From positions 86,418,684-86,482,683 of the forward strand of contig CM042685.1 in assembly GCA_023614405.1 (NCBI GenBank): DNA of 64,000 nt, read 5' to 3'. The notes below the pieces were generated by a model. The model saw only the letters and a list, made by a program, of their open reading frames with translations, was not told where the DNA came from and did no database searches. Both the position numbers and the translations under genes were made by a program. The DNA is from Avena insularis (Eukaryota > Streptophyta > Magnoliopsida > Poales > Poaceae). The stretch's first letter is position 1, and each line of letters opens with the position of its first letter. Below are positions 12,301-24,674 of this stretch, piece after piece.

Positions 12301-14287
12301 AAGGTTATGGTTTGGGATAAAACCCAAGTAGTCCTTTCTTAAAACATTGGTATGCTATGCATAAGAAAGATGTGTGCAACCAAAGTCGGATAAACCTGTC
12401 TTTGTATAAATGTTAAGTATTCCTCCATAAACACCGGAGACAAAAGTGTTTGTCGCTTAGAACGTCAAGAGAAGGAATTTTTCGTGAAAAGTTAAGTGGG
12501 AGGACAATAGAACTTTGATAAGGTTAAAGGAACCTTAGCTATATGTGCAGAGTTGCGCAGCACCGAAAAGTGTTCCGGAGGCAGCAACAATGCTCATGGC
12601 TCACGTGCCTCAAAGGTTGTGGTCACGGAGGTCTAAGTTTCTATTGAAACAAGTAGGTCGGATGAACAATCAAATACCAAGATTTGAGGGTTGAATCATT
12701 ATTTGAGAATAATGAACCTACTACATGCAAAGAAGCGATGATGGGCCCTGACTCCGTCAAATGGCTTGAAGCCATATAATCCGTGATAGTTCCATACACG
12801 AGAAATCAAGTTTTGAACTTGAAGGACCCTCGAAAAAGGTGTAAGACCTTGCAGTTGTGTTTGGATCTATAAAGAAGTAGACATGGATGTTTCACATCTA
12901 TGAAATAAGTCGACATGTTGGGAAAGAGTTCACAACAATGTTCAAAGGTTGTATATGACAAGATTTGATCTTTCATAGCGATTTTTAGTCTAGACGGATT
13001 AATATAGCAACCACTACATATAATTTGTTATGTGGTAGTAGAATAAACAAAACAAGTTCTTCTAATAGAATGGTTACCTAGGACATGTGCATAACACGGT
13101 CCATAGGGTTTTGTTAATTCAAAGGATGCTAAAAGCATATGCAAACTTCAATGGTTAGAGTGAGCATAGCGGAGTTGGAATCTTCACTATGATGAAACTG
13201 TTAAAAGGGTTTAATTTCATCGGAGACAATGAAGATGCTTGCATTTGCAAGAAATTAAGTGGGAGCGCTAAGACATGTTTCTAATACATTATGTGGAAGA
13301 CATATTGTTGATTAGAAATAATATATCTTTTATTAACACATATTAAGATTTTCATCCCGATGAAAGACTTAGGCAAAACCCAAATATTTGGCATCAATAG
13401 ACGCTAATATGGTTGTGCCAGAAGTACATAGACGAGATATTGAATGAGTTCAATATAGAAATTACAAGAAAGGTTCTTGTTGCACAGAAAGGATTGAAAG
13501 AGTTCAAAGTTGATGATATATTCAAGTGTATTGACATTTGGTAAGTGAAACAAAGATTCAAGTATAGATTGATACTTGATGTATGAAATCACAAAGAGTA
13601 TTTATATCAATCATACTGTGATATGTACAAATCCAGATATGTCCTATGCTCTAAATGTTGTGAGCATATACCAGAATGATTTGTAAGATGATCATTGGAC
13701 AATAGTAAGGATATTCTTATGATCTTTTGGAAGAACTAAGAGTATATTATTTGTAGAAGTGACAAATAGATGGTTAGTTCATTGTAAAGTACTACATTGA
13801 TACTAGCTTTGTCACAAAGTACAAATTAAGTTTATCTCAATCTAAATTAAGGGTGGCACAATATAATGGAAAGTGAGTTCCATAATGGATTTGGATGAGT
13901 TCCAAAGTTAAGACATTGTGACAGATACTACAACAAAAGGCTAAGTATATGACTGCTATTATAGCAGCAAAAGAGGGCATTTGTGTCAAGTAGTTTGTTA
14001 TCAAACTAGGTGTAGTTCACAGTGGATAATACTATGAAGATATATTGTACGACAATATTGTCAACATGTTTTAACCCCAAAGAACTAAAGGTCACACGAA
14101 AGACCAAATTTATACAAAGCCATCTCATTAGAGAATGAGTGATGCGAGAGACGCAAAGACATGCAATTACACACGGACCGAAGTGTCGATCCGGAGATCG
14201 ATTGACCACTAGCAATCATGTACATACAACACGAAAGCCATAGGTGTTGAATACACAAAGGTTTGAAACTAGATTATTGACTCTAGT
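9313..14287 (+). pseudogene. Degenerate Gag-Pol interior of Co-1
   Basis: About 5 kb without a frame longer than 100 codons. Copia pol can still be traced near the end. At 13620-13680 there is a stretch like the post-RT region (NPD-SYALNV type). At 13936-14010 there is RNase H-like sequence of the A-K-Y-M-T-A...A-A-K-E-G type. This part holds an in-frame TAG at 13991-13993. Co-2 carries the same stop at the same place. The rest matches the Co-2 interior at a lower level but reads as no protein. The element must have relied on enzymes from a relative. Confidence 0.75.
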
Positions 14288-14300
14288 GCAAGTGGGAGAC
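14288..14300 (+). other. Polypurine tract of Co-1
   Basis: The stretch GCAAGTGGGAGAC ends at the first base of the 3' LTR, the usual place for the plus-strand primer of Copia elements. Co-2 has the same motif before its LTRs. Confidence 0.75.
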
Positions 14301-16191
14301 TGTTGGAGATATGCCCAAGAGGCAATAATAAAGTAGTTATTATCATATCTTCACACTTATGATAAATGTTTACATACCATGCTATAATTGTATTAACCGG
14401 AAACATTAATACTTGTGTGATTTGTAAACTTAATTTGAAGTCCCTAGTATAGCCTCTATACTTCACTAGCTTGTTGGTTAATAGATGATTGTGGTTTCCT
14501 ATCATGAACATTGAGATGTTATTAACAACAAGATCATATCGTTAGGAGAATGATATGGTGGACATACTCCTATAGATAAGCGTAGCATAAAGATCAAGTC
14601 ATTTCAATAGTTCAATTGCTATATGCTTTCTGATACATAGTAACCTAATTCCTTCGACCATGAGATCATGCATATTGCCTTTACTGGATGGATGCTTTGA
14701 TGTCATCAAACACCACACCGTAACAGGGTGGCTATAAAAGTGGCATTGGGTGTTCGGAAAGTATTGGTTGAAACACATGGTTCAAGAGTGGGATTTGTCC
14801 ATCCACATGACGGATAGATATTCTCTGGGCCCTCTCGGTGAAATGTCATCCAATTAGCTTGCAAGCATGTGACTCACAAGGGATCACATATCACGGAACG
14901 AGAAAAGAGTACTTATCAAGAACGAGGTTGAACTAGGTATGCGAGATACCGACGATCATAACCTCGGATAAGTAACATATCGTGAGACAAAGGGAAATTG
15001 GTATCGTATGTAAGTGGTTCATTCGATCGCAAAGTAATCGTAGAAATATTTGTGAGCCATATGAATTTCCAGAGTCCTCTATTGGTTATTGTTCGGAGAA
15101 GTGTCTCGATCATGTCCGCATAATTCACGAACCGTAGGGAGACACACTTAAGGATTCGACGTTGTTTGAGTAGTTATGGTATTATGAGAAAGAGACCGAA
15201 TGTTGTTCGGAGTCTCGGATGGGATCCGGGATATCACGAGGAGATCCGGAATGGTCCGGAGAATAAGATTCATATAAGGAAAGTCCCATTTCGGAGTTGG
15301 GGAATGGTTCCGGTATTTTCATCGGGAACATTCTAGAAGGTCCCGGAATGTCCCAAGACTCGGGGGAAGGTGCATGAATGTGTCATTGCAAGATGGAATG
15401 ATTGCATCATGTACTAAGTGTTCTCGCTGTCCAAAATAAAAGGTTTATTTAATTCCTAAATTGGAAAAGTCAAACGGCTAGTTTGAAAGTCAAACTGCCA
15501 ATTTTGGAAAGTGGGAAAAGAGGAGAAGGAGGAGGCCGAGTTGGGGTAGGAGTCCTCCCCAAGCCGGCGCCCCACCAAGCCGAGTTGGGGAGGGACTCCC
15601 CTCCCCATGGCGCAGCCAGCCCTCCCACCTATATAAGGAGGGGCAGGGCTCCCCTCCTAGGACACACAAGTTCCTATCCTCTAAACTAGAAACTAGACCT
15701 AGACCCCGGTTTAGAGCTGTTTCGGTTTAGAGCCTTCTAATTGGTTTAGAGCCTTCTAATTGGTGTGTCTAATTACTAGACCACTAATAGCCTCTCTCAT
15801 AAGCTCCACCATACTCGCACCGGCTTAAGGCGAAGCCCTGCGGGATCTCCCCTCTACTTCCGGTACCACGCCGTTGTGCTGCCGGAATCACGAGGAGAGT
15901 GCTACAACCTCCGCTTCTTTGGAACAAGGAGAGGAAGGTCTTCCGAAAACCGAACGTGTGACCGATCATGGAGCGCTGCTGGAACGTATGGCGGAAGGAT
16001 CGCTCACGCGATCTTGAGATCGGAAAGAGTACGACTACATCACCCACGAGAATCTGCTCTCGTTAACCGCTTTGGAATCTTCGAGGGTGAGTTCCTCTAT
16101 CGACTCGTTGCTACAATCTAGTAGATAGATCTTGGCTTGTTTGTTTGTATGCGATAGAAAATTTTTGTTTTCCATGCTACGAACCCCAACA
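14301..16191 (+). repeat. Co-1 3' LTR
   Basis: Copy of 7425-9299, with its TATA box at 15630-15637. It is followed by the TGGTT duplication and then by the rest of the LARD-1 LTR. Confidence 0.93.
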
Positions 16192-16196
16192 TGGTT

Positions 16197-16933
16197 AACT
16201 AAAAGTGCCCACTGCTTACTTTACCAGGATGATTATCTAAACCTGACTAGTAAAGTGCCGCAACTATAACTGGATAATTAAAACTGCCAACTGTGTGGGT
16301 TCCTCGGTTGACTTCCTCGTTTGGTCTCGAGGGGGAAATACCAGGATGGGTTTGTTTGGTGATAGTATCAGGTTGGTTCCGGATAGGTCCTTCTTGCCCC
16401 TCTGATAGCCGCCAGTTGTATCAAGTCTCTAAAGGTTGTTTAGTGCACGCTGCCGCTGCCGCTTCAGTCCACCATACCTATGTAGGCGAGGACCGCCGAA
16501 TTCTAGTCTCGCTGTAATCGCTTGGCCTCGATCGACGCTCCTCTTTTTCCCTTTGCCCTTTGTCGGCACCCCTTTTGTTTAAGCAGGTTTGAGATCGACG
16601 TCGTTAGCAGGGTTACCCTTCCGGCTTGGCCTGGGCAGGGTTATGGACGCCATTGGTTATTCTTCAGGGCTCTTAGCCCCATTTGCTTCTTGTCCGTAGT
16701 CGGACGCCCTATCATTTTCAAGGTGATTTGGATCTTTGTACCGTATATCTGTATTCTTGACTCATTGAGTCGCTGTTGTATATACATTACGTGGGTCCCA
16801 TCGAGGACTGTTGTGTAATGTTATTACTTGCTTTCCACCACGAAAGTGCCTGGTGGGCACCTTTGAATCGTTTCTATGCGGGTTTGGCGGGAATCGCTAA
16901 AACTTGCATAGGGCCGATTCTGAGGGTGTTACA
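16197..16933 (+). repeat. LARD-1 5' LTR, right part
   Basis: It continues the LTR after the Co-1 insertion and matches 21317-22061. It ends GGGTGTTACA at 16933. Together with 3849-7424 it gives an LTR of about 4.31 kb against 4.33 kb for the right copy. Confidence 0.92.
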
Positions 16934-16936
16934 GAG

Positions 16937-16948
16937 TGGTATCAGAGC
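16937..16948 (+). other. Primer-binding site of LARD-1
   Basis: TGGTATCAGAGC lies three bases after the LTR. It is complementary to initiator methionine tRNA and sets the orientation of LARD-1. Confidence 0.88.
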
Positions 16949-17728
16949 TCAGCAGTTGCGATACCCCACAAGTCCAGCCTGTAGGATAACCTAGCTAACG
17001 GCCGAAGTAGAGTGTCAAAACTATTTTGCAAAATCGGTTGGATAGTTCTGGTTAGGTCTGATTTTACTCCTTACCCCTCTGCTATTCTCCTCTTATCTCT
17101 ACGCGTTTTAAATCTGCCCTCATCTCTTTCTTCGAGTCCAGGAATTCTCGTGGTTGGGTTTCCGTCGTACCTTCAGGGTTTCGCTTCCTCCTCTGAAAAC
17201 GGTGTTGCTACGTCTGGTCTTCATGCTATCCGAGGAATCCTTTATCTGTGGTACCATTCTTTGTTCCTTGTTTGTGCTTTCCGGTGTTTTCCGACGCGAC
17301 GACATCATCTACGCCAGATCCGATGCAGAGTCTGCATCACTCCTTTGTTCCGAACCTCGCTTGTCGAGATCTTCAGTCTAATTCCGAGAGTTGGTTGCAT
17401 AATCCGCCTATTCGTGTGCAGAGTAATGGTTTGGGTGCGCGATGGACTGATCACCATCCGACTACTCTTATCATTCGCTCTTGTACGTCGAATCAGTGGA
17501 TCCAGCGGTTTTACTCCGTCCATGGAAGTTAGAGGTGGCTTTATTTGTGGATACCTCTACCTTCGACCTTTTGTTCCCGGAGTGTTCTCTCGACGATCGC
17601 GGACAACAACCTCTTGTTAGTGATGTCGCGGGGATCTACACGAAGCGAGAAGATGCAGATCGCCGACCTCCCTTCCGGTACCATTAGGCGGATCTCGAGG
17701 GCGAGATCCATTGTTAGTGGTGTCGAAT
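16949..17728 (+). other. Short interior of LARD-1, no recognised protein
   Basis: The whole interior is 795 bp, far less than the 5 kb or more of autonomous Gypsy elements. An open frame of 202 codons (17012-17620) and shorter overlapping ones exist, but I recognise no Gag, protease or other motif in them. Codons are Ser/Leu/Phe-rich as in pyrimidine-rich non-coding DNA. The last 40 bases include CTCGAGGGCGAGAT, which looks like the tail of a chromovirus polyprotein. The polypurine tract expected before the LTR is degraded (TTAGTGGTGTCGAAT at 17714-17728). Replication in trans would need that tract, so this copy may be at the end of its activity. Confidence 0.6.
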
Positions 17729-20700
17729 TGTGGCATCCCGCAAAACCACTACTAGAAAATCGCGTTGAATTTGTGCATTGCATCGTCATCATCATGCATT
17801 GTTGCATAAAACTATTTTCGCAAAGCCCGATTTGTTTTCCAAACGCCCCATCTTAATTCAAACGCAAAGCCCGTTTCTCCGGATTAATTATTTTGGCCGC
17901 TATCGGTTTGCACCCGGCCCGTTTAAAACAAATAAAAATTTAATTGTTTTAGCGGGGGCAGTCGAACGGGCCAGATCGACCCGAACGACCACCCCCAGGA
18001 TTTCTAAATCGGTCCATCCCTTATTTTCTAAACCTACCAACTAACCTACCCACACCCCCTGGCCACCTCACCCCCTCCAATCCCTGTTTGACACCTCACC
18101 TCTCCCCTCCCTCTACCCTATCCCACGCTGCCACCTCAGCCTACCCCTCCCTCTCTCTCTCCTCTCTCTCCCCCTCAGCCCCACACCCACGCACGCCGCA
18201 TGCACCCACAGCCCCACCCACGCACGCAACACGCCTGCCAACCCCTTCCCCTGCCCTGTGGGACCCCGCCACCCAGGCCACGCCCCCACGCGCCAGCCCT
18301 CCCCAGGACCCGGTCCACCCTCCACCTGAACCATCCCAACCCCCTGGTCCGCCCCTGTCCCGTGGCCCACCCAACCCCTGGACCCCACCACACGCGTCCC
18401 ACGCCTGGCACCCTTCCCCCTAGCCGTCTTCGACCCCTCTCCCCGCTCGCCTCACCACCGCAGCCCCTGCCCCGCTCCTCCCTCAACCTCCCGCGCGCGC
18501 GCCGCCTCTCTGCTCCCAGTCTCCGCCGTCCTCGCGCGCAGCCTCCGCCTCCGGCCTGCCTCGCTTCTCCGCTCCGGCCACCGCCACCCCGCTCACCCGT
18601 GCTGCGCCTCCCTCCGTCGGTCTCCCCCGAGCCTCCCGCCGCCGCCCGCAGATGCTGCCGCCGCCGCCTGCGTGGGGCCTCACGAGCGCCGCCATCCCTT
18701 CTCCAGCTCGGCGCGCCCCCGAAGCAGGCCTCCGTGGTGACCTCGCCTGCGGCCGCCCCCTCCGTCGTCGGCGTCGCCCTCTTCCCCGTCAAGCTCTGCC
18801 TCGGCCTGCGCCCTGCGACCGCCGCGCCTCGCGAGCATCCCCGTCGCCGGCGCCTGCTCGCCCTGCCCGCCTCGCCGTCGTCCTTCCGCCGCCGCCCCGC
18901 GTCCCCGTCTCCTCGCCCCGTCTCGCCTTCCCTCAGCTTCGCGGCCTTCGCGCCGTCGTCGACCTCTCCGGCGCCGCCTCCTCCACCGTCCGCCCGCGAC
19001 CACCCTTCATGCGCCGTCGGTTTTCCCATAGTCTCCTGCATGTGTGTAAGCCAAGTTGCAGTGCTGTACGCTCGTTGTCTGTCTGTCTGATTCGGTGCCA
19101 ATCCAAGCCTCTGCCAAGGGACGGAACGAGCATAATAATGCCAACGACCGGGAACCGAACAAGATCTTCGTCGCGGAAACTAGGGGCGATGACGCCAAAT
19201 CGACAAGATCTACCTCACGGAGCGGCGAACCCCGGACCCCGATGAATCATGATCTACGCTACAGAACAGCAAGCCCCTCGGAGTGAAACCAACAAGGCCG
19301 ATCCCGCCGTACGCCAAGGTCTTCAATCGGTCCGAGAACTCCACCCTGAACGCCAAGATCGCCTCAAGGTTCCGTAGGACCCGGTATCGAGCCCGAGTTC
19401 GCCAACGACACCGAAGACGGAGCGCTAAGACTGTGCCCGGAACCGGAGTCCGAACCCGATACCGTCAAGGCCACCGACGCGGAGACGCCGAGTACTTCAT
19501 CCCGGACACCGAGACCCCGGCGCGACAAGTGCTTCGTTCCGAACGCCATGACCGACAACTTGACCCGAAGACCCCGGATGCGCCAAGACCTACCCCGCTA
19601 CCCGAGAACGTTCCGTCGAACCCCGAACCCCAGACCCTGGACCCTGTCGAACCCCGAACCCCGGAGACCCAAGATCGTCGAGACCCCTAATGTGTGAACC
19701 CCTTTCTCGAGCCCTATTTTATAAATGAAATAACAACTTGTTGCATATTAATTGTTCATCTCGCATGCATATTTGTGTGGTTTGGGGGCCTTATGCCGAT
19801 TCACCTAATAATTAAATATGGGGCCCATATGCGGGCAAATCTAGCCTTATATTGGCCTCATTTAAACTGGTGTAGCGAACCAATACTATAATCTTGCCTT
19901 GTTAAAACAACATTTAAATTGCGGGAGTTTCTAAATAACTTGCATCATCTAATTAATTGTTGGGACCCCGGTTCCGCTTAATATGACCTAATTGCATCGC
20001 CTCTTTGCCATGCCATGCATCATACATGCATCATGCCCGATCTTCTGCCGTAGTGTTAAATATTGTATTCGGTGTTTTCTTCTAGTGCTTTGCTTCTTCA
20101 CGGATTAGGCCGATGAGTTGATGCGAGTGTCGACCCGATCTTCGGATGAACCTTCGACAATGTTTTCAGGCGAGCATCTCCCCCTTTCTACCTATCTTAC
20201 TTTTATAGTATTTATTCCCTCCTGTTGATCTATTGCTATCTGTGTTGCGATGCTTTAGTTTTCCGTACCCGTGATATCCCTTGCAGCCCTATATTGCCTT
20301 GGACACACCCTATTACCGGTTGTTTGGTAGATAGTTGGACTTGCGCGTCGTAGTCGCTTGCTCAAGTGCTGTTGCGTGTCGTCAAGTGCCACAGTCGTTG
20401 ATGTATTGCCGCATGTTGATGTTGGAGATGATCATAGTTTTACTTATCGCTCACTTTAATTCCTGTTTAACAACTAAAATTGAAATAAGCGAGAGGCATC
20501 GGTGGGTGATAGATAATATTTGGTTTCGACGCCCACTTGTGTCCCGTAGGACCCCGAGTACTTGATACCTGTTCCTTGATTTATCGCGCTATCCACATCC
20601 GGGAGGCTTATGGACCCCCCTGAGCCAGAGCTTGATTCATTCTTATTTCTTGGGGCCACAAACTAGTTTGAGGTTTTATTTACGATCCTGTACTTATGCC

Positions 20701-22061
20701 ATGCTTCACTGCTTTATTTAAATTGTGCGATGGATAGCACACTGTACTGTTTAGGTCCGTGACCCGTTTACGCTGTATCGACAAGCCCAGTCACACTTTC
20801 GGGTTCCCGATCGTTCTGACCGGCTCCACAAACCTTGAGGCCGTCTCAAGTCAGCTAACCGTTCGCTATGGTTCTACTTAAAGGGTGGCCCCTGAAATAT
20901 TTCTGAATCCTGTGATTGCTTTGTCGTGAAAGCCTCGTTGGGTTTTGATTTGGTTTTCCGAGGTTGATCGAGTGTGTGTTGCTATTGGTGCACCCGGCGG
21001 GTAAAACTTTTAAAGCCGTGTCATGGTTATGGACGACTTGGAGCACGATTCTAACCATAGACAAGCATAACTAAAGTTTATTGCTATAAATTTGACTTTA
21101 TAATGACTAGTAATCAGCTTCACTATAATGGAATGGCTCAATAAAACTGCCAACAGTCGCTTGCTTGGGTCGTCGCCAGCGACCATTGTATCTGACTAGT
21201 AAGTATTGCAACTACAACGGAATGGCTGAATAAAAGTACCAACAACTGCTGGGTTTTGGGGGTTATCTCATGCTAATTGTATCTGACTAGTAAGTGTTGC
21301 CACTATAACGGAATGGTTAACTAAAAGTGCCCACTGCTTACTTTACCAGGATGATTATCTAAACCTGACTAGTAAAGTGCCGCAACTATAACTGGATAAT
21401 TAAAACTGCCAACTGTGTGGGCTCCTCGGTTGACTTCCTCGTTTGGTCTCGAGGGGGAAATACCAGGATGGGTTTGTTTGGTGATAGTATCAGGTTGGTT
21501 CCGGATAGGTCCTTCTTGCCCCTCTGATAGCCGCCAGTTGTATCAAGTCTCTAAAGGTTGTTTAGTGCACGCTGCCGCTGCCGCTTCAGTCCACCATACC
21601 TATGTAGGCGAGGACCGCCGAATTCTAGTCTCGCCGTGTACTGGCCTCAGTACTGACGCTCCTCTTTTTCCCTTTGCCCTTTGTCGGCACCCCTTTTGTT
21701 TAAGCAGGTTTGAGATCGACGTCGTTAGCAGGGTTACCCTTCCGGCTTGGCCTGGGCAGGGTTATGGACGCCATTGGTTATTCTTGTGGCTCTTAGCCCC
21801 ATTTGCTTCTTGTCCGTAGTCGGACGCCCTATCATTTTCAAGGTGATTTGGATCTTTGTACCGTATATCTGTATTCTTGACTCATTGAGTCGCTGTTGTA
21901 TATATACCTGTTCTGTGGGTCCCATCGAGGACTGTTGTGTAATGTTATTACTTCGTTTTCCACCCGCACGAAAGTGCCTGGTGGGCACCTTTGAATCGTT
22001 TCTATGCGGGTTTGGCGGGAATCGCTAAAACTTGCATAGGGCCGATTCTGAGGGTGTTACA
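17729..22061 (+). repeat. LARD-1 3' LTR (intact, 4.33 kb)
   Basis: Begins TGTGGCATCCC and ends GGGTGTTACA, followed by ATCCT. It is an uninterrupted reference for the split 5' LTR. The C/T-rich segment at about 18050-19020 differs from the left copy by several indels. The GC-rich open segment is at 19283-19690 (135 codons), and the tandem repeat of about 90 bp lies at 21100-21410. No TATA box stands out, so I cannot place the promoter. Confidence 0.93.
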
Positions 22062-22066
22062 ATCCT

Positions 22067-22148
22067 CCATGGCCTCAAGCCGCGACTACAAGTTCCCCTC
22101 GAGCGTACTCTAGGACGCTGGTTCGTAGAGCTCCCCTCCGTCATATGG
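22067..22148 (+). pseudogene. Gy-B integrase continued
   Basis: Directly after the ATCCT duplication the integrase frame goes on for about 27 codons, including the L-E-R-T-L-G-R-W and L-P-S-V-I-W stretches that follow the catalytic Glu in Gypsy integrases. At about 22148 it is replaced by the tail of the antisense ORF, so the end of the integrase is deleted. Confidence 0.75.
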
Positions 22149-23332
22149 GGCCATTACCATGGACCCTGATGAATGGTATCCATGGATTCGCCAGATACGT
22201 CGTCAGGATATTCGCCATCGTCGACCAGAAAGGCTCCTCCGTCTTGAGGTCATGGTGCGCCGGCTCAGGGTCGTTCGGCGCCACCTCCGTCTCCTAGTAC
22301 GGAAACAGATCGCCCATCTCCAGCACCCGCTTAGATTACGTGGCCGCCTTTGTGTTCAGCTTCAGAACCTCGATGATTTCCACCGACCCGGTCGTAGACG
22401 GGTACCCACTGGTGACATCATCGAGGTCGAAGTTGTCGGGGAAATGCGCGAGCCCGAAGCTCAGCATAGTCGCGGCTCCGCGGCGGAAACCCGACCACGA
22501 TGTACTCAACCACTTCCGATGCTTTCTCAAGGAAACTCCTTACCTCCGTCAGCACGCTGGGGATCAACTCAGTGGGCGAGATCTCTTGGAGGACGGTGTG
22601 AATGCACGTTGCTGAAAGGGCAGCTGAGTCCACTAGCGTGGTCACGCATTGCTCGGCGTCATACAATTGCACCTCAAGGTCAAGGTCATCCGCACATATT
22701 TTTCCTGCAAACAACATGTCATAAACGATTGTTCCGCTTGGGTACTCGCCAATAAAGAAACTCGCCTGATCGAAGACTAATCAACTTAATCAAATGGTTA
22801 CCAAAAAGTGGACGGTAGAGCCCCATGGTGAAGTCTTGCAGGTCCGTCAACTGGTCCTGGAGCCCCACATCAAGCGCGTAGGAAAGCTTTCGCTCCTCCG
22901 ACGAGGTCGCCTTCGCCTTCGCGGACGTGAGCTCCCTCTCTAGCTCGGCAACCCGAATCTCCGCGGCGGTCGATGATGACTTGGCAGTCTCCAACTCGAC
23001 GGCTGGGACAAGACCCTCTCGGGCCTTGGCAACCACGGCGGAGTGCTCCTCTGCAACAAAAATAAAAGTGAGATTCCAAACAACAAAAGCAAAGGAATTG
23101 ACAAGGTACTCGAAACACCCACCTATAGTCACCCAAAGCTGCTGGTTCACCTCCTGCACGGATCGGAGATCGCGTTCCATGCGCTCCTTTGCGTCTAGTC
23201 TCTCTACCGACTCATGCTAAAGACCCTGCGAAGAGGAAACAAACTAAGAGGACCCCAAAACTTCCTAAGTACCTAGCCGCTGAAATTCAGCGACTAGCCA
23301 CTCGGGGACTGGACAACAAAATTTCCTAAGTG

Positions 23333-23337
23333 CCTAG
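23333..23337 (+). repeat. Target-site duplication CCTAG, left of Sire
   Basis: CCTAG here and CCTAT at 34990-34994 flank Sire. Other units of the 61-bp repeat have CCTAG at this place, so the right copy carries a single later change. Confidence 0.8.
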
Positions 23338-23460
23338 TGAAAGAACATTTCATGATCCCTTGTGTTTTGTGTGTTAGATAACAATACCAAGGATTATTTA
23401 ATGTGTGTGGAAGTGCTGCAGATCTGTACCTTGAAAAGGAGTTAGAAACTGTTTTTGGGG

Positions 23461-23880
23461 GGCGAATAATCCGCCCCTCCCCAAACTCAGAAGGGCGCAA
23501 CCCTCAGAATGGGGCGCAATATCCCACGGATTTTTTTGGCCAGGGCCGGAGTTTTTTCCCAGGCCGGATAATCCGCCCTCCAGGGGAGCGGATAGTCCGT
23601 GCCAAGGAACTGTCTCAAAGGTTGCCAAGGCGCATCGCTCAGAGAGAGGGACAGATTTTCCCCCGGACTTTCTGTCTCTGTGGCAGATTTTCCCCAGGGG
23701 CGGATAGTCCGCCCCTTGAGGGGGGCGGATAATCCGCCCCTTCGAGGAGTTTCACGAAGACAAGACCGGCGCGACCTTCTGTATGGGGGCGGATTTTCCC
23801 CCGGACTTTCTGTCCAGGGGGCGGATTTTCCCCCAAGGCGGATAGTCCGCCCCTCGTGGGGGGCGGATAATCCGTCCCCA
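23461..23880 (+). promoter_or_regulatory. Palindrome cluster upstream of the Sire promoter
   Basis: Near-perfect dyads such as GGCGGATAATCCGCC occur at about 23461, 23563, 23586, 23699, 23725, 23837 and 23861. They are followed about 35 bases later by the TATA-like box. The cluster is repeated in the 3' LTR (about 33877-34256) with point changes in single half-sites. Similar palindrome arrays are known in LTRs of maize Sireviruses. A role in transcription, DNA modification or particle functions is inference. Confidence 0.7.
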
Positions 23881-23912
23881 AACATCACCAACGGCCAGAT
23901 CTGTGTAGGGGG

Positions 23913-23920
23913 TATTTAAG
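23913..23920 (+). promoter_or_regulatory. TATA-like box in Sire 5' LTR
   Basis: TATTTAAG after the palindrome cluster, repeated at 34292-34299 in the 3' LTR. Confidence 0.5.
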
Positions 23921-24624
23921 CCAGCCTTCCCCCTCCTGCAAGAACTCTTGGTTCATTCGAAAAAGTCAAGATCTGTTCTTCAATATTCATCCAAGAGAGC
24001 TCCAGCTTCATCCAACCAAAGGCCCCATTCCTTGGGGAATCTAAGGAGGAGAACTCGATCATCAACAACTGCAATCAAGCGCTTCATCTCCTCTTCATTC
24101 ATTTGGAGAATCACAAATCTAGTATTTCTTGCAAATATCTAGATCCTTGCTTTTGATTATATTGACAATCCTTGTTCTTGTAACATCTTGTTGTCATTAC
24201 GGGAGCCCCCAATTTAGTTGTGGCTATGTGCCCTGGTAGAGTTGTAAAGGCACCGGTTCCCGCCTCGAAGTGTACTAATAGTGGAGATGGTGGATCAGGC
24301 CTTTCGTGGTGAGATCCATCAGAGAACAGGGTGAGGCCAATTGTGGTGTGGTGGTATTAGAACCGCCCACCCCTCCAACACAGATGAACTTCCCTTAACA
24401 AGGAAGGAAATGTGGTAACAGAAATCGCTGTGTCTCCGCGTGCTCCACTAAGGTTTCCTCGCACCTCTCTTTACGTGCTTAGTAGCTAGGTTTGCATATA
24501 GGGAAATTCTCGTAGTTGCATATCTAGAGAATTTACTTTCTATGAAGCCTAAAATTGAAAAAGAACTGAAAATTGAGTAGCACCTATTCACCCCCCTCTA
24601 GGTGCCCATATGATACATTTCAAT

Positions 24625-24639
24625 TGGTATCGGAGCCCC
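24625..24639 (+). other. Primer-binding site of Sire
   Basis: TGGTATCGGAGCCCC starts two bases after the LTR. It differs by one base in its first 12 from the usual initiator-Met primer site TGGTATCAGAGC. Confidence 0.8.
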
Positions 24640-24674
24640 GTCTCTTAATTCAGGCTTGACCTCCTAAGAGAAGT

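Larger units (their letters stand above)
7425..16191 (+). mobile_element. Co-1: Copia-type LTR retrotransposon (BARE/Angela-like group) with decayed interior
   Basis: Two LTRs of nearly 1.9 kb (7425-9299 and 14301-16191) start TGTTGGAGATATGCCC and end CCCCAACA. A primer-binding site at 9301, a polypurine tract before 14301 and TGGTT duplications complete the element. The LTR start TGTTGGAGATATGCCC and the GGCAATAATAAAG word after it are shared with the BARE1/Angela/WIS group. The 5 kb interior has no long ORF. Traces of Copia pol remain near its 3' end. The LTRs are close to each other in sequence, so the insertion is fairly recent although the coding region is dead. Confidence 0.92.
3849..22061 (+). 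mobile_element. LARD-1: large non-autonomous Gypsy-type element with giant LTRs
   Basis: Two LTRs of about 4.3 kb, starting TGTGGCATCCC and ending GGGTGTTACA, flank only 795 bp. A primer-binding site follows the left LTR, and ATCCT duplications flank the whole unit. The left LTR is itself split by Co-1 at 7425-16191. The TGTGGCATCCC...TGTTACA ends, the initiator-Met primer site and the tail before the right LTR, which contains CTCGAGGGCGAGAT, resemble Tekay/Del chromoviruses. The interior has no recognisable Gag or Pol. The form fits large retrotransposon derivatives (LARDs) such as barley Sukkula. I do not claim the family itself. Confidence 0.85.
23338..24622 (+). repeat. Sire 5' LTR
   Basis: TG...CA ends, with a copy at 33753-34989. 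At least seven palindromes of the GGCGGATAATCCGCC type lie between 23461 and 23878, most in close pairs. A TATA-like TATTTAAG is at 23913-23920. Confidence 0.92.

Noticed and set aside
17012..17620. A 202-codon ORF in the LARD-1 interior as a gag gene
   Set aside because: No Gag, zinc-knuckle or other motif is visible, and overlapping frames of similar quality exist on both strands.
22159..22755. A 198-codon plus-strand ORF after the LARD-1 insertion
   Set aside because: It is Arg-rich and antisense to the better supported coding sequence of the Gy-B minus-strand ORF.
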